From Pseudonocardiales bacterium (lineage in GTDB: Bacteria; Actinomycetota; Actinomycetes; Mycobacteriales; Pseudonocardiaceae), in NCBI GenBank assembly GCA_026393175.1, contig JAPLAT010000035.1:1-41534 (forward strand): 41,534 nt of DNA, written 5' to 3'. The notes below the pieces were generated by a model. That model saw nothing but the letters and a program-made list of their open reading frames with translations. It made no database searches and was not told the origin of the DNA. Shown here one piece after another: positions 15,109-22,747 of the stretch. Both the position numbers and the translations under genes were made by a program. Within the stretch, counting starts at the first letter, position 1. Each line of letters begins with the position of its first letter.

Positions 15109-15148
15109 ACGCTAGGGCGGCGGACCCGGTTCGTCAACCGACGATTCG
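15109..15148 (-). promoter_or_regulatory. Thiolase promoter with overlapping candidate operator
   Basis: On the minus strand TTGACG (15132-15137), 17 nt, then TAGCGT (15109-15114), in front of the thiolase gene. The plus-strand word CAACCGACGATTCG (15135-15148) overlaps the -35. Its core ACCGACGAT recurs at 17311-17319 beside the TetR gene, suggesting a common operator. A weaker plus-strand pair TTGACG (15159-15164) and TAAGAT (15184-15189) could serve the enoyl-CoA hydratase, but its spacer is 19 nt. Confidence 0.5.
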
Positions 15149-15325
15149 AACTTTTTCGTTGACGTTGGTTAACGGCCAAGTGTTAAGATTCCGTCCATTG
15201 AGTCAGGACGGCGGAACCGTCGGGCCCGGTCCGACACCGGCCGCGGCGGGCCGCGACCGGTGAGCGGTCCCCGCCATCGCGAGCGTCGCCGCCACCGACA
15301 GCAGCACCGACCGCGGAGGCCGTAC

Positions 15326-16147
15326 ATGACAACGCAGCAGCAGGCCGGGATCCTCGTCGACCGGGTACGGCTCGGCGACGGGGACGACGAGATGGGCCTG
15401 GTCACCCTCAACCGGCCAGCCGAGATGAACCCGCTGGACTGGCCGACGGCACTGGAGCTGGGCCGGGTGTTCGACGAGCTGGCCGGCGACGACCGTGTCC
15501 GGGTCGTTGCGGTGACCGGCGCCGGGCGGGCGTTCTCCGCGGGTGGGGACATGAAGAAGTACCGGGAACTGCAGCGTGACCCGGCCGCGTTTCCCCAGTT
15601 CCTGAGCGACGCCACTGAGGTGTTCGCCCGGATAGGCCAGTACCCGAAACCGTTCGTCGCCCTGGTCAACGGCGTCGCCGTGGCCGGCGGGATCGAGCTG
15701 CTGCTGTCCTGCGATCTCGCCATCGCCTCCACCTCGGCCAGGATCGGCGACGCGCACCTCACGTTCGGCCAGATGGGTGGGGGCGGGGTACTCACGTTGC
15801 TGCCGCGCGCGGTCGGCCCGGCCAGGGCGCGTGAGCTCATCCTGTCCGGTCGGCTGCTCTCGCCCCAGGAGGCCCTGGACTGGGGGCTGGTGTCGAAGGT
15901 GGTGCCCGACGAGGAACTCGTCGCAGCGGGAACCGCATTCGCCGCGGAGGTGGCGAAGAAGTCGCCGCTGGCGGTGGGCAACGCCAAGCGGGTGCTCAAC
16001 GCCGCCCTCTGGGACGGCACCGGCGTGGCCGCCGGAATACGCCTGGAGCGTGAGGTCACCAGCCGCTACTGCCTGACCAGCCACGACGCCGAGGAGGGCC
16101 TGGTCGCCTTCGCCGAGAAGCGCCGGCCAGCCTTCACCGGGCGCTGA
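15326..16147 (+). CDS. Enoyl-CoA hydratase/isomerase family protein
   Basis: A 273-residue crotonase-fold protein. It contains VTLNRPAEMNPLDW, the first oxyanion segment TGAGRAFSAGGDMKKY, the second LVNGVAVAGGIELLLSCDL, and FAEKRRPAF near the end. The usual hydratase acidic residues are not where expected: the segment corresponding to PE..LG..PGAGGT reads FGQMGGGGVLTLLP. It may therefore be an isomerase, hydrolase or aldolase of the crotonase superfamily rather than a simple hydratase. ATG 15326 has GGAGG 7 nt upstream. It is followed 12 nt later by the DUF35 gene and is divergent from the thiolase gene, consistent with a small beta-oxidation or retro-aldol unit. Confidence 0.88.
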   Translation: MTTQQQAGILVDRVRLGDGDDEMGLVTLNRPAEMNPLDWPTALELGRVFDELAGDDRVRVVAVTGAGRAFSAGGDMKKYRELQRDPAAFPQFLSDATEVFARIGQYPKPFVALVNGVAVAGGIELLLSCDLAIASTSARIGDAHLTFGQMGGGGVLTLLPRAVGPARARELILSGRLLSPQEALDWGLVSKVVPDEELVAAGTAFAAEVAKKSPLAVGNAKRVLNAALWDGTGVAAGIRLEREVTSRYCLTSHDAEEGLVAFAEKRRPAFTGR

Positions 16148-16158
16148 GGAGGACCGCC

Positions 16159-16569
16159 GTGCCGACCCCCGAGCGCCCCGGGCCGCCCCCTCCGAACACC
16201 GACGTCGACAGCGAGCCGCATTGGGCGAACCTGCGCGCGCACCGCCTGGCGCTGCAGGCCTGCGCAGCGTGCGACCGGCGCCGGTTCCCGCCCACGCCGG
16301 CGTGCCCGTACTGCGCGCACCCGGAATCGCGGTGGGAGGATGCGCCCGGCACCGGCACCGTCTACTCCTCGATCACGGTGCACCGGACCCTGGACCCGGC
16401 CTTCGCCGCCGAGGTGCCCTACTCCATCGCCACCGTCGACCTCGACGGAGGCGGCCGCATGATCGCCAGGATGGCCGACGGGGTGCCCCTGGACGCCCGG
16501 GTCGTTCCCCACTTCGTCGATCACGAGGGGTGGACGGAGCTCCGCTTCACCGGCGTGGTCGGCTCGTGA
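16159..16569 (+). CDS. DUF35 OB-fold protein with rubredoxin-like zinc ribbon
   Basis: A 136-residue protein. A four-cysteine zinc ribbon (LQACAACDRRRFPPTPACPYC) is followed by an OB-fold (GTGTVYSSITVHRTLDPAF, VPYSIATVDLDGGGRM). DUF35 proteins usually partner a thiolase-like enzyme; in steroid side-chain degradation a DUF35 domain carries the aldolase Ltp2. The start is GTG 16159 with GAGGAGG upstream. It follows the enoyl-CoA hydratase gene by 12 nt. The likely partner is the thiolase at 13942-15090, which here lies on the other strand instead of next to it as is usual. Confidence 0.88.
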   Translation: MPTPERPGPPPPNTDVDSEPHWANLRAHRLALQACAACDRRRFPPTPACPYCAHPESRWEDAPGTGTVYSSITVHRTLDPAFAAEVPYSIATVDLDGGGRMIARMADGVPLDARVVPHFVDHEGWTELRFTGVVGS

Positions 16570-16581
16570 CGGACATCGGGG

Positions 16582-16612
16582 CGGGCGGCCACGCCCGGCC
16601 GAAGGGCCCTTC
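16582..16612. terminator. Hairpins between convergent DUF35 and TetR genes
   Basis: CGGGCG-GCCA-CGCCCG (16582-16597) forms a perfect 6-bp stem. It is followed by the 12-bp perfect palindrome GAAGGGCCCTTC (16601-16612), which runs into the TetR stop codon. Lying in a 41-bp convergent gap, they could end transcripts from both sides. There is no T-tract. Confidence 0.4.
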
Positions 16613-17261
16613 AGCCGCCGGGACCGGCTCCGGGACGGAACAGCCGCAGCAGGTTCGCCGCGACCGCGGCGGACGCCGCGTCGAAGTCCCGCTTGCGGCG
16701 GCCGCGGAACCACACCGGCACGTAGTTCATCGCCCCGTAGAGGTTGTGCATCGCCACGTCCTCGTCCACGTCGAACTCCCCGTCGGCGATGCCGCGGCGC
16801 ACGACCGCCCGGAAGATCGCGTCGTGTCCCTCACGCAGCCGGCGGGTCCGCCGCCGGTAGGTTTCGGGCCAGTCCAGCGGCTGGAGGAACAGCCGGGCCA
16901 TCTCCGGGCGGGTGCGCACGATCAGCTCGAGCTGTCGCGTGATCAGCAGGGTGAGCTGCTCGGTCGCGGTGCCCGGGTGTGCGACCACCACGTCCCGCAG
17001 CTCGCCGTTGAGCGAGCTGCCGAGCTGCTCGAGGCAGGAGCTGACGAGCTCCTCCTTGCTCGGGAAGTAGTGGTAGAGCGACGCCTTGGTGAGGTCCAGC
17101 CGCTCGGCGATCTCGTCCAGGCTCAGGCCGTGGTACCCGCGCTCGGCGAGCACCACCGCCGCCGCGGCGAGGATGTCCTGGACCTTGCGGTCGCGCCGCC
17201 GCGCAACCCGCCCCCCCGCGGGCTGCTCCGCCGAGCCGACCGCCCCGCGCACACCTGTCAT
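16611..17261 (-). CDS. TetR/AcrR family transcriptional regulator (KstR2/FadR-like setting)
   Basis: A 216-residue regulator with the TetR helix-turn-helix at about residues 24-70 (DILAAAAVVLAERGYHGLSL, DEIAERLDLTKASLYHYFPS) and a helical ligand domain with YGAMNYVPVWFRGRR near the C-terminus, a pattern often seen in TetR proteins of actinobacterial acyl-CoA catabolism. It probably represses genes until an acyl-CoA intermediate binds. ATG 17261 is the likely start; the open frame beyond it overlaps the divergent promoter. It faces the nine-gene CoA-transferase operon across a 134-bp intergenic region. The word ACCGACGAT occurs there and at the thiolase promoter, so it may control both units. 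Confidence 0.88.
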   Translation of the reverse strand: MTGVRGAVGSAEQPAGGRVARRRDRKVQDILAAAAVVLAERGYHGLSLDEIAERLDLTKASLYHYFPSKEELVSSCLEQLGSSLNGELRDVVVAHPGTATEQLTLLITRQLELIVRTRPEMARLFLQPLDWPETYRRRTRRLREGHDAIFRAVVRRGIADGEFDVDEDVAMHNLYGAMNYVPVWFRGRRKRDFDAASAAVAANLLRLFRPGAGPGG

Positions 17262-17308
17262 CGCCGCTCCGTCCCGTGGTCGCCGGGTCGATGCTACCAG
17301 GCGGTCGA

Positions 17309-17353
17309 TTACCGACGATCCTTCTATAATTCGACCGTATGGTTGACGATTCG
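17309..17353. promoter_or_regulatory. Divergent control region: -10 box and candidate TetR operator words
   Basis: TTACCGACGATCC (17309-17321) shares ACCGACGAT with the thiolase promoter. TATAAT (17325-17330) is a perfect plus-strand -10 for the CoA-transferase operon, with no good -35. GTTGACGATTCG (17342-17353) shares GACGATTCG with the thiolase site. Repeats flanking the -10 suit repression by the adjacent TetR protein. Confidence 0.45.
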
Positions 17354-17395
17354 CCGATCGGGCACCTACGGTCAGCACGACTGCAGGAGGCGACG

Positions 17396-18268
17396 ATGAC
17401 TGCTGTGACGGCCCGTGGACCGGGCACGAAGGTGACCGACCCGGCACGGGTGATCGCGTCGCTGCCGCCGGTCGACGTGCTGGCGCTCGGTGGCCTGGCC
17501 CTGGAGAACCGGCCGGCCACCCTCGTCCGGGCGGCCGTGCGGGCCGGGTTGCGGACACGGGTGCTCACCTCCAGCCCGGCGGCGTCCTGGGACGCGGATG
17601 TGCTGCTGGTCGCCGGGCTCGTGGAGCGGCTGAGAATCCCGCACGTCTCCCTCGGCGAGGCGGGTCTGGCCCCCGGCGTGCGCGCGGCCGCCGACGCCGG
17701 CGTGGTGTTCGAGGACCTGGACGAGGCGGTGCTGATAGGCAGCCTGATCGCTGCGGCCGAGGACTCCCCCTACCAGGTCCTGCACAAGCTCGGCGCCAAC
17801 GACGTGCTCGACGACAACCCGCTGCTCGACACGCGCGACGGGCACCGCGTGGTCGCGGCCTGCCACCCCGATGTCGCGTTCCTGCACGCCCCGCTCGGCG
17901 ACAGCGCGGGCAACCTCGCCTATCTCGGCAGCCGCTACGCCGATCTGCTGCTGGCTCGCGCGAGCACCCGGGTCTACGCCCAGGTCGACGCGATCGTGCC
18001 GACCTCGGTCGTCCGCCGGGTCGGCATCGGCGTACCGGGTCACCTCGTCGACGGCATCGTCGCGGCCCCGTTCGCAGCGCACCCCACGGCGAGCGGAGGG
18101 TGCTACAGCGCAGACGTGCGCCATCTCGCGGAGTACGTGCGGGCCGTGCGGACCGGGGCGGCTCAGGAGTACCTGCAGCGCTACTGCCGGGCGGAGCGGC
18201 CAGCGGAGTACGCCGAGCTGATCGGCCATCCGCACCTGCGCACACTCGAGACGGAGGCACTCGCGTGA
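17396..18268 (+). CDS. CoA-transferase subunit A (IpdA-like)
   Basis: A 290-residue class I CoA-transferase alpha-type subunit. It shows LALGGLALENRPATLVRAAV, VLTSSPAASWDADVLLVAGL, the acyl-site region YQVLHKLGANDVLDDNPLL, and HPDVAFLHAPLGDSAGNLAY. The pattern resembles IpdA of the steroid C/D-ring pathway, where the IpdAB pair acts as a ring-opening hydrolase instead of transferring CoA. ATG 17396 has AGGAGG 6 nt upstream. It is the first of nine genes whose stop and start codons overlap. It should form a heteromer with the next product. Whether it transfers CoA or hydrolyses a cyclic beta-diketone-type CoA ester cannot be decided here. Confidence 0.85.
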   Translation: MTAVTARGPGTKVTDPARVIASLPPVDVLALGGLALENRPATLVRAAVRAGLRTRVLTSSPAASWDADVLLVAGLVERLRIPHVSLGEAGLAPGVRAAADAGVVFEDLDEAVLIGSLIAAAEDSPYQVLHKLGANDVLDDNPLLDTRDGHRVVAACHPDVAFLHAPLGDSAGNLAYLGSRYADLLLARASTRVYAQVDAIVPTSVVRRVGIGVPGHLVDGIVAAPFAAHPTASGGCYSADVRHLAEYVRAVRTGAAQEYLQRYCRAERPAEYAELIGHPHLRTLETEALA

Positions 18269-19011
18269 ACCTGGGATCCAGGGAACGGATGGCCGTCCTG
18301 CTGGCCCGCGAGCTGCGTGACGGGTGGACCGTAGGGACGGGCGTCCGCTCGCTGGTGCCGGCGGCGGCCTGCCTGCTGGCCCAGGCCACGCACGCCCCGG
18401 ACCTCACCGTGCTGGCCGGAGGCATCTACACCAACCCCCGGCGGCTGGTGGCGCTCGCCACCGGACTCGACTGCCGCCCCGAGGCCACCGGCGACTTCGT
18501 CGACGTCTACCAGACCACGGAGCGGGGCATCGACGCGATCTTCCACAGCGGCCTGCAGATCGACCGGTTCGGCAACGTCAACCTGCACTGGGTGGACCGC
18601 CCTCAGGGACGGCTGCGGGGGCCGGGAGTCGCCAACACCTCCTTCGGCCACACCGCGGGACGCATCCTGCTCTGGCTGGAGCGCCACGACCCGCGAGTGC
18701 TCGTCGAGCACGTCGACTTCGTCTCGATCGCCGGCCTGCGCATCCGCAAGCGCACCCGCGCCGAGCTGGGCATGCCCAACCTCGGGCCCGCCGTGCTCGT
18801 CACGCCGTCGGTGCTCTTCGCCCCCGACGGGGGCGAACTGCTGGCACGCAGCACCCACGGCACCCGGGACTGGGCCGCGGTCCGACGCGACACCGGCTGG
18901 CCGCTCCCCGACCAACCTCCGCCCTGCACCCCCGAGCCGACGCCCGAGGAGATCTCGGTGCTGCGCTCGGTCGTCGACCCCGGTGGGTTGCTGCGGGAGG
19001 CCGCCTCGTGA
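18265..19011 (+). CDS. CoA-transferase subunit B (IpdB-like)
   Basis: A 248-residue beta-type subunit. Recognisable parts are GVRSLVPAAACLLAQATHAP, AIFHSGLQIDRFGNVNLHWV and LVEHVDFVSIAGLR, which align with IpdB-type proteins (QxDRxGNxN, then VFVDxVDxVSGxG). The SENG segment that carries the catalytic Glu of standard class I CoA-transferases is not seen; the corresponding place reads LTVLAGGIYTN. That absence supports an atypical, perhaps IpdAB-like hydrolase, activity. GTG 18265 overlaps the subunit A stop by four bases, so 1:1 translation is likely. Confidence 0.85.
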   Translation: MNLGSRERMAVLLARELRDGWTVGTGVRSLVPAAACLLAQATHAPDLTVLAGGIYTNPRRLVALATGLDCRPEATGDFVDVYQTTERGIDAIFHSGLQIDRFGNVNLHWVDRPQGRLRGPGVANTSFGHTAGRILLWLERHDPRVLVEHVDFVSIAGLRIRKRTRAELGMPNLGPAVLVTPSVLFAPDGGELLARSTHGTRDWAAVRRDTGWPLPDQPPPCTPEPTPEEISVLRSVVDPGGLLREAAS

Positions 19012-20090
19012 TCTACCTGGAGCACGAGGCGAAGTCGGTGCTGGCCGCGGCGGGGCTGCCCGTGCCGGTGGGCAGGCTCTGCACCGGCAGGGCCGTGCCG
19101 CGGGTCGGGGAGACCGGCCCGTGGTACGTCAAGGCGCAGGTGCCCTACGGCGGACGCGGCAAGGGCGGGCTGGTCCGCCGGGCCGACGACGAGGCCGGGC
19201 TGCTGGCTGCGGGCGAGGCGATCCGGCAGGTGGCACCCGAGGCCGACCAGCTGGTGGAGCTGGCCGTCCCGACCCGGTCCGAGCGCTACGTCGCGATCGG
19301 GTTGGACACCGCGGCCGGGCGGCCCTACGCGGTGTTCGGCGCGCGGGGCGGGATCGAGATCGAGTCGGGCGACCCCGCCCTCCTGGCCCGGACCGACATC
19401 TCGATGGCCCGGGGGGTCCGGGCGGAGGACGGGGTCGAGCTGGCGCACCGGGTCGGCCTGCCGGCCGACGAGGCGGCTGCCGCCGGGGCGCTGCTCGTCC
19501 GGCTGTGGGACCTGTTCCGACGCCACCAGGGTGAGCTGCTGGAGATCAACCCGTTGATCTGGGACGGGGCGCGGTTCGTGCTCGCCGACGCGAAGCTGCG
19601 TACCTTCGAGCACGAGGCCGAGGACGGCACGGTCTACTTCCCGCGCCCCGGCCCGGTCGCCGTGCTCAGCGGAGGCGCCGGGCTGGGCATGGCGGTGGCG
19701 GACATGCTGCACCATCTCGGCACCCCACCGGCCAACTTCGCCGACATCGTCGGCGGGGTCACCACGCAACGGCTGACCCACGTCGCCCGGCAGGTCCTGC
19801 ACCGGTGCCGCGACGACGACGTCGCGGCGGTCCTGATCGTGCTGTCCGTGTCGCTGACCCCGCTCGGCGGCGTGTTGAGCGTGATCCGTGACGTGATCGT
19901 CGAGGTCGGCCTCGACGTCCCCGCCGTCGCCTACTTCGGAAGCGGGGCGGCTCGTTCGGACACCGGGGACCTCCTGGGCGAGCTGGCCGGGCTCGGCGTC
20001 GACGTGCGGCCCGAACTGGAACAGGCGATCTCCCGTGCAGCCGAGCTGGCCGGCGCGGCAACACGTCCGGACACGGAGGCAGCGTCATGA
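19008..20090 (+). CDS. SucC-like succinate/acyl-CoA ligase beta subunit (ATP-grasp)
   Basis: A 360-residue protein with an ATP-grasp N-terminal half (YLEHEAKSVLAAAGLPVP, WYVKAQVPYGGRGKGGLV, ELLEINPLIWD, FVLADAKLRTF) and a C-terminal ligase domain (VLSGGAGLGMAVADMLHHLG, PPANFADIVGGVT). This is the beta subunit layout of succinyl-CoA synthetase-type (NDP-forming) ligases. It is divergent from the housekeeping SucC, so the acid may differ. GTG 19008 overlaps the previous stop by four bases. It pairs with the SucD-like gene that follows. It could conserve energy from a CoA ester by substrate-level phosphorylation or activate an imported acid. Confidence 0.87.
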   Translation: MIYLEHEAKSVLAAAGLPVPVGRLCTGRAVPRVGETGPWYVKAQVPYGGRGKGGLVRRADDEAGLLAAGEAIRQVAPEADQLVELAVPTRSERYVAIGLDTAAGRPYAVFGARGGIEIESGDPALLARTDISMARGVRAEDGVELAHRVGLPADEAAAAGALLVRLWDLFRRHQGELLEINPLIWDGARFVLADAKLRTFEHEAEDGTVYFPRPGPVAVLSGGAGLGMAVADMLHHLGTPPANFADIVGGVTTQRLTHVARQVLHRCRDDDVAAVLIVLSVSLTPLGGVLSVIRDVIVEVGLDVPAVAYFGSGAARSDTGDLLGELAGLGVDVRPELEQAISRAAELAGAATRPDTEAAS

Positions 20091-20962
20091 GCATCCTCGC
20101 CGACCGCAGCACCCGCGTTCTGGTCCAGGGCGCCACGGGCTCCGCCGGACGGCGCCAGCTGCGGGCTCTCGCCGAGTTCGGTACCCCCGCGGTCGCCGGC
20201 GTGACGCCCGGCCGCGGCGACACGACCGTCGACGACGTCGCGATCTTCGACACGGTCGCGGAGGCCGTCGCGGCCACCGGCGCGACCGCCTCGATCGTGC
20301 ACGTCCCCCCGCGCGACCGAGCGGCGACCGGCGCCGCGCTGGAGGCCATCGAGGCCGGCCTGGACCCAGTCGTACTCGTGACGGAGGGGGTTCCGGTCCA
20401 CGAGACCCTCGAGATCGTCGAACACGCGCGCGCAGCCGGAACGACCCTGGTCGGGCCCAACTGTGTCGGCGCGATCGTTCCCGGGTCCGCCCTGCTCGGC
20501 ATGCTGCCCCCGGGCTGCACCACACCCGGCCGGGTCGGGCTGATCTCCAAGAGCGGCAGCCTGGCGATCGAGATGCTGCGGGCGCTGACCGGTGCGGGCA
20601 TCGGCCAGTCCACGGCGGTGTCGATCGGCGGAGACCCGGTTCTCGGCACGAGCCAGGCTCGCTACCTGGAGCTGTTCGAGGCCGACCCGGACACCGACGC
20701 GGTACTGGTGCTCGGCGAGATCGGCGGGACCATGGAGGCCGCCGCGGCGGAGCAGGTGGCGCGGATGCGGACCCCGGTGGTGGCGTTCATCGCCGGCCGT
20801 ACGGCACCGCCGGGCCGGCGGATGGGGCACCTCGGCGCCCTGAGTTCGTCGGGCGCGGACTCCGCGGCCGGCAAGGAGGCAGCGCTCGCCGAGGCCGGTG
20901 CGGTGGTGGTCCCCACCCTGTGGGCGGCCCGCGACGCGCTGCGGGAGCTGACCCGTGGCTGA
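20087..20962 (+). CDS. SucD-like succinate/acyl-CoA ligase alpha subunit
   Basis: A 291-residue protein with an N-terminal CoA-binding Rossmann domain (VLVQGATGSAGRRQLRALAE), the GPNCVGAIVPGSALLGMLPP block, the SKSGSLAIEMLRALT ligase segment, and the phosphohistidine loop RMGHLGALSSSGADSAAGKE, equivalent to GHAGAI of SucD. The active-site His is therefore present. ATG 20087 overlaps the beta-subunit stop (ATGA). Together the pair makes a complete NDP-forming ligase. Its location between an IpdAB-like pair and an importer suggests a specific organic acid, not the TCA cycle, as the substrate. Confidence 0.88.
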   Translation: MSILADRSTRVLVQGATGSAGRRQLRALAEFGTPAVAGVTPGRGDTTVDDVAIFDTVAEAVAATGATASIVHVPPRDRAATGAALEAIEAGLDPVVLVTEGVPVHETLEIVEHARAAGTTLVGPNCVGAIVPGSALLGMLPPGCTTPGRVGLISKSGSLAIEMLRALTGAGIGQSTAVSIGGDPVLGTSQARYLELFEADPDTDAVLVLGEIGGTMEAAAAEQVARMRTPVVAFIAGRTAPPGRRMGHLGALSSSGADSAAGKEAALAEAGAVVVPTLWAARDALRELTRG

Positions 20963-21710
20963 TCTCGAGGTCGAGGTCGTCGGCGGCACCCACTGGGTGC
21001 GGCTGAACCGGCCACGGGTGCTCAACGCCATCACGACCGCGCTCAAGGACGAGTTGCTCGCCGCGCTGGAGCGGGCTGAGGACGATCCGGGTGCGGTCTG
21101 CCTGGTGCTGACCGGTACCGGTCGGGCGTTCTGTGCCGGGGCGGACACCCGCGAGCTGGCCGCCGCGGGCGAGGTCGAGAACCTCCTGACCTCCGTGGCC
21201 CGGGTGGAGCGCACCCAACGGCTGGTCGAACGGATGCGCCGCAGCCGCCTTGCGACGATCGCCGCGGTCAACGGGATCGCCGCCGGCGGCGGGGTCTCCC
21301 TGGCCCTGGCCTGCGACATCGTGGTAGCGGCGGGGTCGGCCCGGTTCGCCCTGCTGTTCGGGGCGAGGGGCCTCGTCCCCGACGCCGGTCTCACCCGCCA
21401 CCTCGTGGAGTCGGTCGGCAGGCGTCGTGCGCTGGCGCTCGCCCTCACCTGCGCCGACCTGGACGCCGACGAGGCCCTGCGCTGCGGGCTCGTCGATGCG
21501 GTCACCCCCGACGACGAGCTGGTGAGCAGGGTGACCGAGCTCGCCGCTGATCTCGTGGGTCGCGGGGCGCACACGATCGCGCTCACCAAGCGGGCGTTCG
21601 CCGCCCCGCAGCACTCCGACCTCTCCCTCGAAGCGCTCACACAGGCGGTGGCGCTGCAGGGCGCGGCGACCCCCGGCACCCGCACCGCCCCGGCGAAAGG
21701 ACGATCATGA
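20955..21710 (+). CDS. Enoyl-CoA hydratase/isomerase family protein (PaaG-like active site)
   Basis: A 251-residue crotonase-fold protein: VRLNRPRVLNAITTALKDEL, TGTGRAFCAGADTREL (first oxyanion hole), AAVNGIAAGGGVSLALACDI (second), and GARGLVPDAGLTRHL. The Asp in VPDAG matches the catalytic Asp of PaaG-type isomerases rather than the Glu of classical hydratases, so double-bond isomerisation or ring chemistry is plausible. GTG 20955 overlaps the SucD-like stop by eight bases. It is the fifth gene of the coupled operon. Confidence 0.9.
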   Translation: MADLEVEVVGGTHWVRLNRPRVLNAITTALKDELLAALERAEDDPGAVCLVLTGTGRAFCAGADTRELAAAGEVENLLTSVARVERTQRLVERMRRSRLATIAAVNGIAAGGGVSLALACDIVVAAGSARFALLFGARGLVPDAGLTRHLVESVGRRRALALALTCADLDADEALRCGLVDAVTPDDELVSRVTELAADLVGRGAHTIALTKRAFAAPQHSDLSLEALTQAVALQGAATPGTRTAPAKGRS

Positions 21711-22747
21711 CCCGGTCACCCTCCCCTGGCCGCAGGCTCCGCCTGCCCGCGGTCCTGCTCACCATGGCGTTGCTGCTCGCGGGATGCGGCGGCGGCGCCG
21801 CCCCCGGCGCGGCCGGCGGCCCGTTGCGGATCGCGAGTGCCAGCTCGAGCCTCAGCGCCGGACCGCTCCTGGCGGCGATGGCCCTGGACACCTTCACCCC
21901 TGCCGGCATCGCCTACGAGTACACCGACTTCGCCGGGAACAGCCCCAACACCATCGCGGCGCTGAGCGCCGGTGCCGCCGATGTCGCGCTGGTCGGCGCG
22001 GCGTCGGGATGGGACGCGCTGCAGGAGGGAGCGCCCCTCGTCGTGGTCGCCGCGATCGCCGGGAACACCAGCGAGCTCGGCATGCGCACCGACGTGGCGC
22101 AGCGCCTCGGGATCACCGAGACCTCGCCGATCGAGCAGCGGGTGCAGGCGCTGCGCGGGCTGACGATCGCCACCGCACGGACCGGGTCGGCCAACTACCA
22201 GATGCTGCGCTCGCTGTTCACCCTCTACGGCCTCAACCCCGACACCGACGCGACGATCGTCCCGTCCGAGCCGACCGCGATCGTCGCCGGGCTCCAGAAC
22301 GACGGGATCGACGCCGCCTTCTACGGAACCGGGGTGATGCAGACCAACTACGCGGACGGCACCGCCGTCCCCATGGTCAACCTGCCTCGCGGTGACGTCC
22401 CGGAGCTCGAGGACATCGTGTTCGCCACGGCGTTGGTGCGCACCGAGACACTCGAGAACGACCCCGCCCGGGTGGAGCAGTTCGTCACCGCGCTGCGGGC
22501 GGCGGGCACCGCCATCACCGACCGGGGCGAGGAGACCCGCGCCGCGGTGAAGGACAGGTACTTCCCCGACCTTCCCGACGAGGTCTACCGGCTGTCCTGG
22601 GATCAGGTCGCACCGGCCTGGATCCTCGACGGCACCCTGAGTCCCCAGCAGCTCACCGCATCGCTGGACTTCCAGACCCAGACCACAGGGAAGCCCTATG
22701 ACGGGATCGGCTTCGAGGACGACGTCGCGCCGATCGCCCGCTCGTGA
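21707..22747 (+). CDS. ABC transporter substrate-binding lipoprotein (SsuA/NMT1-like)
   Basis: A 346-residue protein. The first 27 residues form a lipoprotein signal peptide with basic start, hydrophobic core and lipobox LLLAGC; Cys 27 is the likely lipid anchor. The mature part resembles SsuA/TauA/NMT1-type periplasmic binding proteins (PLRIASASSSLSAGPLLAAM, AALSAGAADVALVGAASGWD, GLTIATARTGSANYQML, EPTAIVAGLQNDGIDAAFYG). These bind sulfonates, nitrate or small aromatic and organic anions. ATG 21707 overlaps the previous stop (ATGA). It should deliver substrate to the ATPase and permease encoded next. The ligand is unknown; the surrounding CoA genes suggest a carboxylate. Confidence 0.9.
   Translation: MTRSPSPGRRLRLPAVLLTMALLLAGCGGGAAPGAAGGPLRIASASSSLSAGPLLAAMALDTFTPAGIAYEYTDFAGNSPNTIAALSAGAADVALVGAASGWDALQEGAPLVVVAAIAGNTSELGMRTDVAQRLGITETSPIEQRVQALRGLTIATARTGSANYQMLRSLFTLYGLNPDTDATIVPSEPTAIVAGLQNDGIDAAFYGTGVMQTNYADGTAVPMVNLPRGDVPELEDIVFATALVRTETLENDPARVEQFVTALRAAGTAITDRGEETRAAVKDRYFPDLPDEVYRLSWDQVAPAWILDGTLSPQQLTASLDFQTQTTGKPYDGIGFEDDVAPIARS

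Noticed and set aside
19931-21685. 584-codon open frame on the minus strand
   Set aside because: It is antisense to SucC/SucD-like and hydratase genes; Ser/Arg/Ala-rich without motifs.
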